From the NCBI GenBank assembly GCA_027619655.1, contig JAQCHR010000276.1, positions 1 to 5,588 of the forward strand: DNA of 5,588 nucleotides. Direction: 5' to 3'. Both the position numbers and the translations under genes were made by a program. Below, piece after piece: positions 5,531-5,588 of this stretch. The notes under the pieces were generated by a model that was given only the letters and a program-made list of their open reading frames with translations, had not been told where the DNA came from and did no database searches. Position 1 is the first letter of the stretch, and the number at the start of each line of letters is the position of its first letter. This DNA is from Pseudomonadota bacterium. Lineage in GTDB: Bacteria > Pseudomonadota > Alphaproteobacteria > UBA8366 > GCA-2717185.

Positions 5531-5588
5531 CGGCTGCAAGGAAACTAAATTCGTGCCCGGCTGTTGATGACATGATATGGCGGGGTTT

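Noticed and set aside
5530..5563. Direct repeat CCGGCTG at 5530-5536 and 5557-5563, 27 bases apart.
   Set aside because: Seven bases, two copies, GC-rich background: expected by chance, and its start-to-start spacing gives no clear operator geometry.

Overview
The window is a 5.6 kb piece of a GC-rich bacterial chromosome, most likely an alphaproteobacterium. The main reasons are a HemA-type 5-aminolevulinate synthase (the C4 route to tetrapyrroles, characteristic of this class) that matches the Rhodobacter enzymes closely at its active-site positions, and high-GC codon use. A Rhodospirillales-like origin is a guess from the general look of the proteins; I could not test it. Coding density is very high and I see no rRNA, tRNA, insertion sequence, CRISPR array or phage gene.

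Layout. The left half (1-3209) reads on the plus strand: the 3' nine-tenths of a class III aminotransferase resembling 4-aminobutyrate--pyruvate transaminase (cut by the window edge), then a 120-base AT-richer gap, hemA (1351-2562), a 95-base gap with a terminator-like hairpin and a consensus TATAAT box, and a small PadR-like winged-helix regulator (2658-3209). The right half (3203-5493) reads on the minus strand: pdxH, then a FieF/YiiP-type cation diffusion facilitator whose start overlaps the pdxH stop in an ATGA, then, 45 bases further on, a classical short-chain dehydrogenase/reductase. The two blocks converge and their last genes overlap tail to tail by 7 bases. Bases 5494-5588 lie upstream of pdxH and hold its probable promoter.

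How the genes fit together. Two plus-strand products are pyridoxal-phosphate (PLP) enzymes and PdxH makes PLP, so there is a cofactor theme. HemA commits glycine and succinyl-CoA to heme, and the FieF-type exporter handles divalent metal such as iron or zinc, which could be related physiologically. These links are inferences from adjacency. The only strong sign of co-expression is the pdxH/fieF-like stop-start overlap.

Overall this looks like ordinary housekeeping and metabolic chromosome. I did not find evidence of a new biological system. The points worth a second look are regulatory or structural: the compact terminator/promoter before the PadR-like gene, the leader of hemA, the possibly leaderless pdxH transcript, the A8 tract at the start of the dehydrogenase, and two start-codon choices.
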